This document shows, piece by piece, positions 1 to 10,324 of a stretch of DNA of 39,760 nucleotides. This stretch comes from Terrisporobacter petrolearius. Its GTDB lineage: Bacteria > Bacillota > Clostridia > Peptostreptococcales > Peptostreptococcaceae. The translations under genes were made by a program, and so were the position numbers. Location of the stretch: assembly GCF_020748185.1 (NCBI RefSeq), contig NZ_JAHZMO010000030.1, positions 1-39,760 of the forward strand. The letters run 5' to 3'. Every line of letters begins with the position of its first letter. The stretch's first letter is position 1. The notes under the pieces were generated by a model that made no database searches, was not told the DNA's origin, and was given only the letters and a program-made list of their open reading frames with translations.

Positions 1-52
1 ACACCGCCCTTTCACGGCGGTAACAGGGGTTCGATTCCCCTATGAGTCACCA
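1..52 (+). tRNA. tRNA-Glu (UUC), 5' end cut by window edge
   Basis: The anticodon arm (CCGCC / GGCGG around a loop CTTTCAC) gives anticodon TTC. A normal T arm (GGTTCGATTCC) follows, then an encoded CCA end at 50-52. The acceptor 5' strand and the D arm lie before base 1. It is the first visible member of a five-tRNA array, probably one transcript. Confidence 0.9.
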
Positions 53-53
53 T

Positions 54-127
54 GCGGGTGTAGCTCAATGGTAGAGTTCCGGCCTTCCAAGCCGGCTGTG
101 AGGGTTCGATCCCCTTCACCCGCTCCA
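54..127 (+). tRNA. tRNA-Gly (UCC)
   Basis: A complete cloverleaf: acceptor GCGGGTG pairs with CACCCGC, the D arm contains TAGCTCAATGG, the anticodon loop CTTCCAA reads TCC, the T arm is GGTTCGATCC, and CCA is encoded. One base separates it from the preceding tRNA. Confidence 0.95.
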
Positions 128-142
128 ATTTAATTAATTCCC

Positions 143-218
143 GGGACCATAGCTCAGCTGGGAGAGCACCTGCCTTACAAGCAGGGGGTCACAGGTTCGA
201 GCCCTGTTGGTCCCACCA
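143..218 (+). tRNA. tRNA-Val (UAC)
   Basis: Acceptor GGGACCA pairs with TGGTCCC. The anticodon stem CTTGC-type arm (CCTGC / GCAGG) carries the loop CTTACAA with anticodon TAC. The T arm GGTTCGAGCC is normal and CCA is encoded. Confidence 0.95.
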
Positions 219-234
219 TTAAAAACACAAACGC

Positions 235-311
235 GGCCTGGTAGTTCAGTTGGTTAGAATGCCAGCCTGTCACGCTGGAGGTCGAGGGTTCGAACCCCTT
301 CCAGGTCGCCA
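235..311 (+). tRNA. tRNA-Asp (GUC)
   Basis: Acceptor GGCCTGG pairs with CCAGGTC, with a G-U type closing pair. The anticodon arm CCAGC / GCTGG carries the loop CTGTCAC with anticodon GTC. The T arm GGTTCGAACC is normal and CCA is encoded. Confidence 0.95.
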
Positions 312-318
312 TAATCAT

Positions 319-394
319 GACTCATTAGCTCAGTCGGTAGAGCACTTGACTTTTAATCAAGGTGTCCGGAGTTCGAATCTCCGATGGGTCACCA
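319..394 (+). tRNA. tRNA-Lys (UUU)
   Basis: Acceptor GACTCAT pairs with ATGGGTC. The anticodon arm CTTGA / TCAAG carries the loop CTTTTAA with anticodon TTT. The T arm AGTTCGAATCT is normal and CCA is encoded. It is the last tRNA of the array and is followed within 10 bases by a terminator hairpin. Confidence 0.95.
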
Positions 395-403
395 ATTATT
401 CAT

Positions 404-440
404 AAAAACCATGTATAAATTTATACATGGTTTTTATTTT
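404..440 (+). terminator. Intrinsic terminator of the tRNA array
   Basis: A perfect 16-bp palindrome (404-419 with 420-435; AAAAACCATG... and its complement) runs into a T-rich tail, directly after tRNA-Lys. It may act in both directions. Confidence 0.85.
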
Positions 441-467
441 ACTAAAATAAAATGTATGATGAGAGTC

Positions 468-499
468 AGAGCTTATTTTTATATAAGCTCTATTTTTAT
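468..499 (+). terminator. Second terminator-like hairpin before uvrB
   Basis: AGAGCTTA (468-475) pairs perfectly with TAAGCTCT (484-491) across an 8-base loop, followed by ATTTTTATT. This is a backup terminator of the tRNA unit, or the end of a short lost transcript. Confidence 0.6.
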
Positions 500-671
500 T
501 GAATAATTCATTATTTACTACTCATTATTCATAAACCCCTGAAGATGTAAGGTTTATTGTTAAAACATTATATTATAAATTATTTAAATTATTTTAAATG
601 GGTAATATATATTAATGAATAAATTTTATAATAAATGTTCATACAAAAGGTCAATAATAGAATTATTATGG

Positions 672-677
672 TATAAT
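672..677 (+). promoter_or_regulatory. -10 element of the uvrB promoter
   Basis: TATAAT lies 19 bases upstream of the LexA box and 48 upstream of the uvrB start. The -35 region (around 649-654, GGTCAA) is weak. A LexA box just downstream of the -10 would block initiation or clearance. Confidence 0.5.
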
Positions 678-695
678 TATTATTGTAATTATACG

Positions 696-707
696 GAACG
701 GATGTTC
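696..707 (+). promoter_or_regulatory. LexA (SOS) box upstream of uvrB
   Basis: GAACGGATGTTC has the GAAC-N4-GTTC form of the Gram-positive (DinR-type) LexA operator, placed 18 bases before the uvrB start and just upstream of its ribosome binding site. UvrBA is a classic SOS target in Firmicutes, so the position fits. I saw no second box in the window. Confidence 0.85.
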
Positions 708-724
708 TAAAGGAGTGAGGAGAT

Positions 725-2695
725 ATGGATTTTGAAATTCAATCAGCTTTTAAGCCAACCGGGGATCAGCCAGAAGCAATAAAAGAGATTGTTACTTCAA
801 TTAATAAGGATGAAAAATTTCAAACATTACTAGGGGTAACAGGTTCGGGTAAAACTTTTACTATGGCAAATATAATTAGAGAGGTAAAGAAACCAACCTT
901 GATCCTGGCTCATAATAAAACTTTAGCCGCTCAATTATATAGTGAGTTTAAAGAGTTTTTCCCTAATAATGCAGTTGAATACTTTGTAAGTTATTATGAT
1001 TACTATCAACCAGAAGCTTATGTAGCATCTAGTGATACATACATAGAAAAAGATTCAAGTATAAATGATGAAATAGATAAACTGAGACACTCAGCTACAG
1101 CATCTATATTAGAAAGAGATGACGTAATAGTAGTATCTTCTGTTTCTTGTATTTATGGTATAGGAGATCCGGACGATTATAAAAAACTTATGTTATCTAT
1201 TAGAACAGGAATGGAAATTGATAGAGATACACTTATAAGAAAATTAGTTGACATACAATATGAAAGAAATGATATTAACTTTGTTAGAGGAACTTTTAGA
1301 GTTAGAGGAGATATTTTAGAATTATTCCCAGCAAGTGATGATGAAAAAGCTATAAGAATAGAATTTTTTGGTGATGAAATAGATAGAATAGTGGAAATTG
1401 ACTATGTTACAGGGAAAATTTTAGGAACAAGAAGTTATATAGCAGTATTCCCAGCATCACACTATGTTACAACTCCAGAAAAAGTTGCTCATGCAGTGGA
1501 AGCTATTGAAAAAGAGCTATTAGAAAGAGTTCAATATTTTAAAGAAAATGATAAATTAATAGAAGCTCAGAGAATTGAACAAAGAACTAAATATGATATA
1601 GAAATGCTTAATGAAATAGGTACTTGTCAGGGAATAGAAAACTATTCAAGACATATAACAGGAAGAGAAGAAGGTGAAAAACCTTATACATTAATGAGTT
1701 TCTTCCCAGATGATTTTTTATTAATAGTAGATGAATCTCACGTTACTATTCCTCAAGTTAGAGGTATGTATGCAGGAGACCGCTCAAGGAAACAATCATT
1801 GATAGAAAATGGATTTAGATTACCTTCTGCTTATGACAATAGACCTTTAAATTTCTCTGAATTTGAAGAAAATATAAATCAAGTACTGTTTGTTTCTGCA
1901 ACACCAGGGCCTTATGAAATAGAGCATTCTACAACTGTGGCACAGCAAATAATAAGACCAACAGGTTTATTGGACCCGGTTATAGAAGTAAGGCCAATTG
2001 AAAATCAAATAGATAATTTAGTTGGTGAAATAAATGAGGTTGTTGAAAGGAAAGAAAGAGTATTAATTACAACTTTAACTAAGAAAATGAGTGAAGATTT
2101 AACTAACTATTTAAAAGAGATAGGAATAAGGGTTAAATATTTACATTCAGATATAGATACACTGGAAAGAACAGAAATAATTAGGGACTTAAGACTGGGC
2201 AAATTTGATGTATTAGTAGGTATAAACTTACTTAGAGAAGGTTTGGATATACCTGAGGTTTCTTTAGTTGCAATATTAGATGCTGATAAAGAAGGTTTCT
2301 TAAGGTCTGAAACTTCATTAATACAGACAGTAGGACGTGCGGCTAGAAACTCGGAAGGTAGAGTTATAATGTATGCTGATAAGATTACACGTTCTATGGC
2401 AGCAACTATTGAAGAAACTAAGAGAAGAAGGGAAATACAGTCTCAATATAACGAAGAAAACGGAATAACTCCTAAAACTATTGTTAAAGAAGTTAGGGAT
2501 AGTATAGAAACACTTAAACCAGCTGATGAAGAAGTTGTATTTGGAATTGCTGAGAGTAAAGATGAATATGGAGTTAAAAATAATATAGAAACGCTACAAA
2601 AAGAAATGATGGAAGCTGCACAAAACTTACAATTTGAAAGAGCAGCTCAGCTAAGAGATAAGATAAAAGAGTTGGAAGAAAGGATAAAGAATTAA
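725..2695 (+). CDS. uvrB: UvrABC excinuclease subunit B
   Basis: UvrB is the damage-verifying, helicase-like subunit of nucleotide excision repair. It is loaded on DNA by UvrA and then recruits UvrC. At 656 residues it is of normal length. Visible are the Walker A motif GVTGSGKT (37-44), the tyrosine-rich beta-hairpin [10 protein letters not shown] that clamps one DNA strand (near 90), the DEAD-like DESH motif (near 338), helicase motif [11 protein letters not shown] (near 540), and a C-terminal UVR domain (about 620-655, [10 protein letters not shown]) that binds UvrC. The start ATG at 725 follows an AAGGAG site. Its TAA stop shares one base with the uvrA ATG, so the two are translationally coupled. 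A LexA box lies upstream. Confidence 0.98.
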   Translation: MDFEIQSAFKPTGDQPEAIKEIVTSINKDEKFQTLLGVTGSGKTFTMANIIREVKKPTLILAHNKTLAAQLYSEFKEFFPNNAVEYFVSYYDYYQPEAYVASSDTYIEKDSSINDEIDKLRHSATASILERDDVIVVSSVSCIYGIGDPDDYKKLMLSIRTGMEIDRDTLIRKLVDIQYERNDINFVRGTFRVRGDILELFPASDDEKAIRIEFFGDEIDRIVEIDYVTGKILGTRSYIAVFPASHYVTTPEKVAHAVEAIEKELLERVQYFKENDKLIEAQRIEQRTKYDIEMLNEIGTCQGIENYSRHITGREEGEKPYTLMSFFPDDFLLIVDESHVTIPQVRGMYAGDRSRKQSLIENGFRLPSAYDNRPLNFSEFEENINQVLFVSATPGPYEIEHSTTVAQQIIRPTGLLDPVIEVRPIENQIDNLVGEINEVVERKERVLITTLTKKMSEDLTNYLKEIGIRVKYLHSDIDTLERTEIIRDLRLGKFDVLVGINLLREGLDIPEVSLVAILDADKEGFLRSETSLIQTVGRAARNSEGRVIMYADKITRSMAATIEETKRRREIQSQYNEENGITPKTIVKEVRDSIETLKPADEEVVFGIAESKDEYGVKNNIETLQKEMMEAAQNLQFERAAQLRDKIKELEERIKN

Positions 2696-5520
2696 TGGAA
2701 GATAAAATCATTATAAAAGGCGCAAAAGAACACAACCTTAAAAATGTCAGTATAGAACTTCCTAGAAATAAGTTTATAGTTTTCACAGGGCTATCGGGTT
2801 CTGGAAAGTCCTCTTTAGCTTTTGATACTATTTATGCAGAAGGTCAAAGAAGATATGTGGAAAGTTTATCAGCTTATGCTAGACAGTTTTTAGGTCAAAT
2901 GGAAAAACCAAATGTGGAATATATAGAAGGTTTATCACCAGCAATATCTATAGATCAAAAAACAACATCAAAAAATCCTCGTTCTACAGTAGGTACTGTA
3001 ACAGAAATTTATGATTACTTAAGGCTTTTATTTGCAAGAGTTGGGGATGTACATTGCCCTACATGTGGTGAACCAATATCTCAAATGACCATACAAGAAA
3101 TAGTAGATAAAGTAATTGAATTACCTGAAAGAACAAAGATTCAAATTTTATCTCCAGTAGTGAGAGGTCAAAAAGGAACACACAAAAAACTTATAGAGAG
3201 TATTGCTAAAGATGGTTTCGTAAGAATAAGAGTTAATGGAGAAAATCAGGAAGTAAGCGATGAGATTAACTTAGAGAAAAATAAAAAACACAATATAGAG
3301 GTTGTTGTAGATAGAATAGTTGTAAAAGATGGAATAGAAGGAAGGCTTGCTGATTCCATAGAAACGGCTGTCAAATTGTCTGATGGGCTTGTTATAGCTC
3401 AAATAATAGACGGAGAAGAAATATTATTTTCTACTAAATTTGCTTGTCCAGAACATGGAATAGGAATCGAAGAATTATCACCAAGAATGTTCTCATTCAA
3501 TGCTCCTTTTGGTGCTTGTGATGTATGTAAAGGTCTAGGAGAAAGTAGAGAAGTTGACCCAGATCTTATTATACCAAACAAGGAATTAAGTATTAAACAA
3601 GGAGCTATAGCAGCCTGGGGAAGTGTAAGTACAAGTGATGATACATATTATAGTAAAATGGTGCAAAGTTTAGCAGAGCATTTTAATGTATCTTTAGATA
3701 CACCATTTAAGGACTTACCAGAAGATTTTGTTCAAGAATTACTTTACGGTGAAAATAATGTAATGGTTCAATTTATATTTGATTCAAAATTTGGTGGAAG
3801 AAGAGAATATAAAGCTCCTTTTGAAGGTGTAATAGTAAACCTTGAAAGAAGATATAGAGAAACTAACTCAGAATATTCAAGAGATAAAATAGAAGAATAT
3901 ATGGCTGAAAGACCTTGTCCAAAATGTAAAGGTAATAGGCTTAAAAAAGAAGTGCTATCTGTTTTAATAGGTGGAAAAAATATAATGGAAGTTACAGATT
4001 TATCTGTAAAAGAATTATTAAATTTTGTTCAAAACTTAGAGCTAAGTGAAAAAAATAAGTTTATAGCCCATGAAATTTTAAAGGAAATAAATGAAAGAGC
4101 ATCTTTCTTAAAGGATGTTGGACTTGAATATTTAACTTTATCAAGAAAAGCTGGAACTTTATCAGGAGGAGAAGCGCAAAGAATTAGGCTTGCTACTCAA
4201 ATAGGTTCTGCTTTAGTGGGAGTTTTATATGTACTAGACGAGCCAAGTATAGGACTTCATCAAAGAGACAATGAAAAATTAATAGGAACTTTGAGACATT
4301 TGACTGATCTTGGAAATACATTAATTGTAGTTGAACATGATGAAGATACTATGAGAGAAGCTGACCATGTAGTAGATATAGGGCCAGGTGCAGGTATTCA
4401 TGGTGGAGAAATAGTAGCTCAGGGTACTTTAGATGAAATATTAGAAAATCCTAATTCAATGACGGGATTATATTTAAGTGGTAAAAAAGTAATAGAAATA
4501 CCTGATAGCATAAGAGAAGGTAATGGGAACTTTATAGAAATCAAAGGTGCCACAGAAAATAACTTAAAAAACATTAATGCAAAGATACCTCTTGGGAAAT
4601 TTGTATGTATAACTGGCGTATCAGGATCAGGTAAAAGTTCATTAATTAACTCTATTTTATACAAGGGTGTAGCAAGTAAGGTTAATAGATTAAGACAAAG
4701 ACCTGGAAAACATAAAGAAATTCAAGGTATTGAAAATATCGATAAAGTAATAAATATAGATCAAAGCCCAATAGGAAGAACTCCTAGATCAAACCCTGCA
4801 ACCTACACAGGTGTATTTGATCAAATAAGAGACTTATTTGCTACAACTAATGAAGCTAAAGCTAGAGGATACAAAAAAGGAAGATTTAGTTTCAATGTTA
4901 AAGGTGGCAGATGTGAAGCTTGTAAAGGTGATGGTATAATTAAAATAGAAATGCATTTCTTGCCTGATGTTTATGTCCCTTGCGAAATATGTAAAGGAGA
5001 GAGATACAATAGAGAAACTTTACAAGTTAAATATAAAGACAAGAGTATAGCGGATATTTTAGACATGAATGTGGAAGAAGCAGTAAAGTTCTTTGAAAAC
5101 ATACCATCAATAAAAAGAAAGCTGGAAACACTAATGGATGTAGGACTTTCTTATATTAAACTTGGCCAACCTTCAACTCAGTTATCAGGAGGAGAAGCAC
5201 AAAGAATTAAACTTGCAACAGAATTAAGTAAAAGACCAACAGGAAAGACTTTATATATTCTTGATGAACCTACAACGGGACTTCATATGGCAGATGTTGA
5301 TAAGTTAGTTCATGTTTTACAAAAGTTAGCTGATACAGGAAATACTATAGTTGTTATAGAACATAATTTAGATGTTATAAAAACTAGTGACTATATTATA
5401 GACCTAGGGCCAGAAGGAGGAGACAAAGGTGGAAAAATAATAGCCACTGGAACTCCTAAAGAAGTATCTAAAGTAAAAGGTTCATACACGGGACAATTCC
5501 TGAAAAAGTATTTTGAATAA
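2695..5520 (+). CDS. uvrA: UvrABC excinuclease subunit A
   Basis: UvrA is the dimeric ABC ATPase that finds DNA damage and loads UvrB. At 941 residues it is full length. It holds two ABC modules: Walker A GLSGSGKS (near 32) and GVSGSGKS (near 640), signatures LSGGEAQR (near 490 and 830), and Walker B/D-loop LDEPSIGLH and LDEPTTGLH. The N-terminal insertion with the UvrB-binding domain and first zinc module (CPTCGEP near 120, later CPEHG) is present. So are the later zinc modules ([24 protein letters not shown]...CEICKGER). The ATG overlaps the uvrB stop by one base. A terminator follows. It is useful to compare with the short UvrA-like protein at 18079. Confidence 0.98.
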   Translation: MEDKIIIKGAKEHNLKNVSIELPRNKFIVFTGLSGSGKSSLAFDTIYAEGQRRYVESLSAYARQFLGQMEKPNVEYIEGLSPAISIDQKTTSKNPRSTVGTVTEIYDYLRLLFARVGDVHCPTCGEPISQMTIQEIVDKVIELPERTKIQILSPVVRGQKGTHKKLIESIAKDGFVRIRVNGENQEVSDEINLEKNKKHNIEVVVDRIVVKDGIEGRLADSIETAVKLSDGLVIAQIIDGEEILFSTKFACPEHGIGIEELSPRMFSFNAPFGACDVCKGLGESREVDPDLIIPNKELSIKQGAIAAWGSVSTSDDTYYSKMVQSLAEHFNVSLDTPFKDLPEDFVQELLYGENNVMVQFIFDSKFGGRREYKAPFEGVIVNLERRYRETNSEYSRDKIEEYMAERPCPKCKGNRLKKEVLSVLIGGKNIMEVTDLSVKELLNFVQNLELSEKNKFIAHEILKEINERASFLKDVGLEYLTLSRKAGTLSGGEAQRIRLATQIGSALVGVLYVLDEPSIGLHQRDNEKLIGTLRHLTDLGNTLIVVEHDEDTMREADHVVDIGPGAGIHGGEIVAQGTLDEILENPNSMTGLYLSGKKVIEIPDSIREGNGNFIEIKGATENNLKNINAKIPLGKFVCITGVSGSGKSSLINSILYKGVASKVNRLRQRPGKHKEIQGIENIDKVINIDQSPIGRTPRSNPATYTGVFDQIRDLFATTNEAKARGYKKGRFSFNVKGGRCEACKGDGIIKIEMHFLPDVYVPCEICKGERYNRETLQVKYKDKSIADILDMNVEEAVKFFENIPSIKRKLETLMDVGLSYIKLGQPSTQLSGGEAQRIKLATELSKRPTGKTLYILDEPTTGLHMADVDKLVHVLQKLADTGNTIVVIEHNLDVIKTSDYIIDLGPEGGDKGGKIIATGTPKEVSKVKGSYTGQFLKKYFE

Positions 5521-5553
5521 GTATGGAAATTAAATATTTTAAAAGACTAAAGA

Positions 5554-5591
5554 AAAACTTCTGATTTTTATATATAAAGATTAGAAGTTTT
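5554..5591 (+). terminator. Terminator after uvrBA
   Basis: AAAACTTCTGA pairs with TTAGAAGTTTT (one G-U pair), 33 bases after the uvrA stop, with T-rich sequence on the 3' side. It separates uvrBA from uvrC, so uvrC probably has its own promoter in the following leader. Confidence 0.7.
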
Positions 5592-5599
5592 ATTATAGG

Positions 5600-5700
5600 A
5601 ATGAACTTTGAGCAACGCAGTTACCTGAAGTGAGTCACCCATGCAGTGGCTCAAAGCGGTAGCGAAGGTAGCTAGTTAGCGATATAAGGGAAGCGGATTT
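5600..5700 (+). other. GC-rich structured leader before uvrC
   Basis: About 100 bases of roughly 50% G+C sit in an AT-rich genome, just upstream of the uvrC ribosome binding site. CTTTGAGC (5607-5614) pairs with GCTCAAAG (5649-5656). Inside, TGAGTCAC (5631-5638) can instead pair with GTGGCTCA (5646-5653). A G-rich run with AGCGGTAGCGAAGG follows. No reading frame is convincing. It may be a dispersed repeat, a 5' UTR structure, or an sRNA. Confidence 0.45.
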
Positions 5701-5712
5701 TTGGAGGAAAAA

Positions 5713-7527
5713 GTGTTTGATATACAAGAGCAATTAAAAAAACTACCAGCTGAGCCTGGAGTATATTTAATGAAGGATGAAAATGACAAAATAATCTATG
5801 TGGGAAAAGCTATCTCATTAAAAAATAGAGTAAGACAATATTTTCAATCATCAAAAAATCATTCTTCTAAAGTAAAATCAATGGTTAAAAATATCAAATC
5901 CTTTGAATATATAATCACTGATTCAGAGCTAGAAGCTTTAATTTTAGAATGTAATTTAATTAAAAAATATAGACCAAAGTACAATGTGTTGCTAAGAGAT
6001 GACAAAACGTATCCTTATATAAAAGTAACAGTGAATGAGGATTTCCCAAGAGTATTAAAAGTTAGAAGAGTACTTAGAGATAAGGCAAAATATTTTGGAC
6101 CATATACAAATGTGGAAGCAGTCAATGATACTTTAGATGTTATAAGAAATATTTATCCCATAAGAACTTGCAATGTAGATATTGAAAGAGCTATAAAAAG
6201 TAATATGAGGCCTTGTTTAAATCTTCATATAAAAAGATGTGTGGGACCTTGTACTGGAAATGTTTCAAAAGAGGAATATAACAAAATGATAGAAGAAATA
6301 TTATTATTTTTATCTGGAAAAGAAGAAACTTTAATAGAAATTTTAAAAGAAAAAATGAATAAATGTTCTATGGAATTTAATTTTGAAGAAGCGGCTCTAT
6401 ACAGAGATAAAATAATAAACCTTCAAGATATGATGCAAAAACAAAAAATTGATGTATCTACAGATGATGTTAATCAAGATATCATTGCTATGGCTTATAA
6501 TGATGAAGAAGCTTGTGTGCAATCATTTTTCATTAGACATGGGAAAATTGTTGGAAGAGAGCACTTCATATTAGAAGGAACAAAAGATTCTAGTAAGGAA
6601 TCTATACTTAGCTCTTTTGTAAAACAATTCTATCTGAAAGCAGAATATATTCCAAAGGAAATTATCATTGAATGCGAAATAGAAGATCAGGTAGTTCTTG
6701 AAGAGTGGTTATCAAATATTAAAGGTCAAAAAGTATTTATAAGGGTTCCACAAAAAGGAGATAAAAAAAGTCTGATATCAATGGTTAAGAAGAATGCCAT
6801 GGAATATTTAGAAAAATTCTCTAATTTAAATAAAAGAAAATATGAAAAAAGCGAAGGGGCTTTAATAGAGCTGGCGGAAGTACTAGGTTTGGAAGAACCA
6901 CCAAGAAGAATAGAGTCCTATGATATATCTAACATACAAGGTGTAGATTCCATAGGTGTTATGGTTGTTTTTACAAATGGACTTAAAGATAAAAAAGAAT
7001 ATAGAAGATACAGAATAAAAACTGTAGAAGGTCCCAATGACTATGACTCTATGGCAGAAATTTTAGATAGACGATTGCAAAAAGGGGATTTTGCTGATTT
7101 AATATTACTAGATGGTGGAAAAGGTCAAGTTAGTGCTGTAAAAAAAGTTTTTGATAAATATGGAATAGATATTCCTTTATGGGGAATGTATAAAGATGAT
7201 AAACATAGAACAAAAGGATTAATATGTGCATCAAAGGAAATTGAACTAGATAAAACATCAAATTTATATAGATTCGTTGCAAGTATACAAGAAGAAGTTC
7301 ACAACTATGCTATAAGTTATCACAGAAGCTTGAGAAATAAATCATTAACGAAATCTTCTTTAGACCATATACCTGGTGTGGGAGAAAAAAGAAAAAAAGC
7401 TTTATTATCTAATTTTAAAAGTATTGAAGATATAAAAAACGCATCAGTAGAGGAATTATCTAAGGTAGAAGGGCTAAATAAAAGTGTAGCAGAAAATATT
7501 TATGATTATTTTAGAAAGGGAGAATAA
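5713..7527 (+). CDS. uvrC: UvrABC excinuclease subunit C
   Basis: UvrC makes the two incisions around a lesion held by UvrB. The N-terminal GIY-YIG nuclease domain (GVYLMKD...IIYVGKA, first ~90 residues) makes the 3' cut. A UVR motif (FEEAALYRDKI, near 220) contacts UvrB. The RNase H-like endonuclease domain (ESYDISNIQG...LLDGGKGQ, about 400-480) makes the 5' cut. Tandem helix-hairpin-helix motifs (IPGVGEKRKKALL, VEGLNKSVAENI) close the protein. An upstream in-frame TTG at 5701 exists, but GGAGG at 5703-5707 would then lie inside the gene. The GTG at 5713, five bases after that site, is the better start and gives 604 residues. Confidence 0.97.
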   Translation: MFDIQEQLKKLPAEPGVYLMKDENDKIIYVGKAISLKNRVRQYFQSSKNHSSKVKSMVKNIKSFEYIITDSELEALILECNLIKKYRPKYNVLLRDDKTYPYIKVTVNEDFPRVLKVRRVLRDKAKYFGPYTNVEAVNDTLDVIRNIYPIRTCNVDIERAIKSNMRPCLNLHIKRCVGPCTGNVSKEEYNKMIEEILLFLSGKEETLIEILKEKMNKCSMEFNFEEAALYRDKIINLQDMMQKQKIDVSTDDVNQDIIAMAYNDEEACVQSFFIRHGKIVGREHFILEGTKDSSKESILSSFVKQFYLKAEYIPKEIIIECEIEDQVVLEEWLSNIKGQKVFIRVPQKGDKKSLISMVKKNAMEYLEKFSNLNKRKYEKSEGALIELAEVLGLEEPPRRIESYDISNIQGVDSIGVMVVFTNGLKDKKEYRRYRIKTVEGPNDYDSMAEILDRRLQKGDFADLILLDGGKGQVSAVKKVFDKYGIDIPLWGMYKDDKHRTKGLICASKEIELDKTSNLYRFVASIQEEVHNYAISYHRSLRNKSLTKSSLDHIPGVGEKRKKALLSNFKSIEDIKNASVEELSKVEGLNKSVAENIYDYFRKGE

Positions 7528-7531
7528 ATAA

Positions 7532-8464
7532 TTGATAGAAACAGTAAAAGACATAGTATATATATCTCAATTAGTTGAGGATTTAAATTTGGAAGTAGTA
7601 TATATGCCAAAAGGTAAAGAATACTACGTAGAGTCAGAAGATGTAAATAGAACAGGCCTGCCATTAGCTGGATATTTTGAGTATTTTCCATATGAGAGAA
7701 TTCAAATAATAGGAAGAACAGAATATACTTATTTTCAAAATATAAAAAAAGAAGAAAGAGAAAAAAGACTAGATAAGTTTTTCTCTTATGAAATACCTGT
7801 GTTAATAGTCACAAGGGATTTAGATATAGATGAAGACATAATAGCAAGTGCTAAAAAATATAATAGAGTTGTTTTAAGTAGTAAATGCAATACTACAAGG
7901 TTTATAAATAGACTATCTAATTATTTAGATAACAAACTGGCACCTCATGTTACTATGCATGGAGTTTTAGTAGATGTATATGGTATAGGTGTGTTGATAA
8001 AAGGTGAGAGTAGCATAGGTAAGTCAGAAACTGCTTTAGAATTAATCCAAAAAGGTCATAGACTTGTAGCTGATGATGCCGTTGAAATTAGAAAAGTTGA
8101 TGATAGTAGATTAGTAGGACAAGCACCTGAAATATTAAAACACTATATGGAAATCAGAGGAATTGGCATAATAGATGTAAAGAGTTTATATGGTGTTGGA
8201 GCCATAAAAAATCAAAAAGCTATTGATATAGTAATTGAACTGGAAAATTGGAATCAACAAAAGTATTATGATAGATTAGGTTTAGACAGAGAATATGAAG
8301 AAATACTAGGAAGACAAGTTGAAAAACTAGTAATACCTGTTAAACCAGGAAGAAATACTTCTATGATAATTGAAGTTGCAGCTATGAATTTTAGACAAAA
8401 GGGAATGGGTATAGATGCAGCTCAAGAATTTACACAAAAATTATCTCAAGTAATTGATAAATAA
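7532..8464 (+). CDS. hprK: HPr kinase/phosphorylase
   Basis: This enzyme phosphorylates HPr on Ser-46 using ATP or pyrophosphate and removes the phosphate when Pi is high, setting carbon catabolite repression through CcpA. At 310 residues it has family length. The P-loop GESSIGKS (158-165), the catalytic region HRLVADDAVEI just after it, and the family signature LGRQVEKLVIPVKPGRN (about 250-280) are visible. The start is TTG at 7532, preceded by AAAGGGAG. It begins four bases after the uvrC stop, so the two genes are probably co-transcribed. A strong hairpin terminator follows. Confidence 0.97.
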   Translation: MIETVKDIVYISQLVEDLNLEVVYMPKGKEYYVESEDVNRTGLPLAGYFEYFPYERIQIIGRTEYTYFQNIKKEEREKRLDKFFSYEIPVLIVTRDLDIDEDIIASAKKYNRVVLSSKCNTTRFINRLSNYLDNKLAPHVTMHGVLVDVYGIGVLIKGESSIGKSETALELIQKGHRLVADDAVEIRKVDDSRLVGQAPEILKHYMEIRGIGIIDVKSLYGVGAIKNQKAIDIVIELENWNQQKYYDRLGLDREYEEILGRQVEKLVIPVKPGRNTSMIIEVAAMNFRQKGMGIDAAQEFTQKLSQVIDK

Positions 8465-8468
8465 ATTA

Positions 8469-8516
8469 AAAAGGAGTTATGATATTTTAAAAATATCATA
8501 ACTCCTTTTAATTTTT
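8469..8516. terminator. Bidirectional terminator between hprK and hydA
   Basis: A 19-bp perfect stem (8469-8487 with 8491-8509) has a T-rich run on its right side and an A-run on its left. It lies between two convergent operons and can stop transcription from both. Confidence 0.85.
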
Positions 8517-8540
8517 AATTAATAGGTAAATTATTAGCTG

Positions 8541-10301
8541 TTAGCATTCAGCGTCAGCAAATACATTACTTTTATCATAGTATTCAGTATGAAGTAATTC
8601 ATGAGATTTGTGTCCGCCTCTTTCACCTAGGAAATCATCATATAATTTGATGATATCTGGGTTAGCATGAGAAAGACGTTGTGGTTTATTAGCATCTATT
8701 TCATATAAAGCTTTAGCTCTTGATTTAACTTTATCATAGTCTCCACCATGATAAGGTTGACCAGCACCAGCAACACATCCACCAGGACAAGCCATGATTT
8801 CTATTACATGATACTTACAAGTTCCAGCTCTTAATTCATCCATTAATTTTCTTGCATTTCCTAAACTACTTGCAGCAGCTACATTTACTGTATGACCAGC
8901 TATTTCTAAAGAAGCTTCTTTTATTCCGTCCATACCTCTAACTACTGTAAAGTCTAGAGATGGAGCTTCTTCTTTAGTTATATCATGATATGCAGTTCTA
9001 AGTGCAGCTTCAAGAACACCACCAGTAGCACCGAATATATCAGCAGCTCCTGTAGAATATCCAAGTGGACTATCAAATTCAGCTTCTTCTAAGTTAGCTA
9101 AATCTACACCAGCTTCTTTTATCATTCTAGCTAATTCTCTAGTAGTTAATGATAAATCAGTATCTAAATATCCATCTTGACCTAATTCTTCTCTTGAAAC
9201 TTCGTATTTTTTAGCAACACAAGGCATTATAGACATAACAATTACTTCATCAGGTTTTTTACCTAAAGCTTTTTCAGCAAAGTAGTGTCTAGCTATTGGA
9301 GAGAACATGCTTTGTGGAGATTTACAAGTAGATAAGTATCCTAATAAATCTGGGAATTCATGTTCCATAAAGTTAACCCAAGCTGGACAACAGCTAGTTA
9401 ATATAGGAAGCTTTTCACCTTTAACAAATCTATTTACAAACTCATTAGCTTCTTCCATTATAGTTAAGTCAGCTGCAAAGTTAGTATCAAATACATAATC
9501 AAATCCTAAAGCTTTTAATGCAGCAACCATTTTACCAGTAGATATAGAACCTGGCTCTAATCCAAATTCTTCACCTAAACCAACTCTTACAGCTGGAGCA
9601 GTTTGAACCATAACTGGTTTTTCTTTTTGACCTAGAGCAGCCCAAGCTTCAGCAGTATTATCTTTTTCTATTAAAGCACCTGTTGGACATACGCTTATAC
9701 ATTGTCCACAGAAAGTACAGTTAGTATCAACTAAATCAACACCGTAGAAAGTAGAAACTTCTGTACCAAATCCACGGTTGATACCAGATAATACACCAAC
9801 TGTTTGAACTTCGTTACACATAGTTTCACATCTTCTACATAGTATACATTTTGCATGATCTTTAACTATAGATTTAGTAGAAGTATCAACAGGAACATAA
9901 GATTGGTCTCCATCAGAGAATCTTACATTTCTTATTCCTAGATCTGCAGCAATATCTTGTAATTCACAATTTCCGCTCTTAATACAAGACAAACAATCTT
10001 TTGGATGGTCTGATAACATTAATTCAACAACATTCTTTCTATATTTTAATGCTTCTGGTGAATTAGTATTTACAACCATACCTTCTCTAACTAATGTACC
10101 ACAAGCAGGAACTAATCCTCTTCCAGCACTAACCATACATACACGACAAGATGCACAATGGTTATCAAATTTTATATCATCCATATGTAAATGACATAGG
10201 CTTGGTATTTTAACATTTACTTGTTTTGCAGCTTCTAATATTTTTGTATCAGAAGGAACTGAAACAGCTTTGCCATTTATAGTTAAATTAACTAAACTCA
10301 T
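8541..10301 (-). CDS. hydA: [FeFe]-hydrogenase catalytic subunit (HydA type)
   Basis: This is the hydrogen-evolving subunit, 586 residues, cytoplasmic. In order it has a plant-type [2Fe-2S] domain (Cys36, 49, 52, 67), a His-ligated [4Fe-4S] site (His99, Cys103, 106, 112), two ferredoxin-type [4Fe-4S] sites (CILCRRCETMC near 152, CTFCGQCISVC near 195), and then the H-cluster domain with all three motifs: TSCCPAW (302), MPCVAKKYE (359) and ACPGGCVAGAGQP (504). The third motif has AGAG where many enzymes have NGGG. An ATG at 10301 follows an AGGAGGGG site. It is the last gene of hydC-hydB-hydA, 23 bases after hydB. The partners make it the bifurcating type that uses NADH and reduced ferredoxin together. 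Confidence 0.95.
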   Translation of the reverse strand: MSLVNLTINGKAVSVPSDTKILEAAKQVNVKIPSLCHLHMDDIKFDNHCASCRVCMVSAGRGLVPACGTLVREGMVVNTNSPEALKYRKNVVELMLSDHPKDCLSCIKSGNCELQDIAADLGIRNVRFSDGDQSYVPVDTSTKSIVKDHAKCILCRRCETMCNEVQTVGVLSGINRGFGTEVSTFYGVDLVDTNCTFCGQCISVCPTGALIEKDNTAEAWAALGQKEKPVMVQTAPAVRVGLGEEFGLEPGSISTGKMVAALKALGFDYVFDTNFAADLTIMEEANEFVNRFVKGEKLPILTSCCPAWVNFMEHEFPDLLGYLSTCKSPQSMFSPIARHYFAEKALGKKPDEVIVMSIMPCVAKKYEVSREELGQDGYLDTDLSLTTRELARMIKEAGVDLANLEEAEFDSPLGYSTGAADIFGATGGVLEAALRTAYHDITKEEAPSLDFTVVRGMDGIKEASLEIAGHTVNVAAASSLGNARKLMDELRAGTCKYHVIEIMACPGGCVAGAGQPYHGGDYDKVKSRAKALYEIDANKPQRLSHANPDIIKLYDDFLGERGGHKSHELLHTEYYDKSNVFADAEC

Positions 10302-10324
10302 TAATAAACCCCTCCTTAGCGTAA

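Noticed and set aside
2574..2786. Leftward open frame across the uvrB/uvrA junction
   Set aside because: It is a shadow of two certain genes; hydrophobic reading comes from the complement of lysine/glutamate codons.
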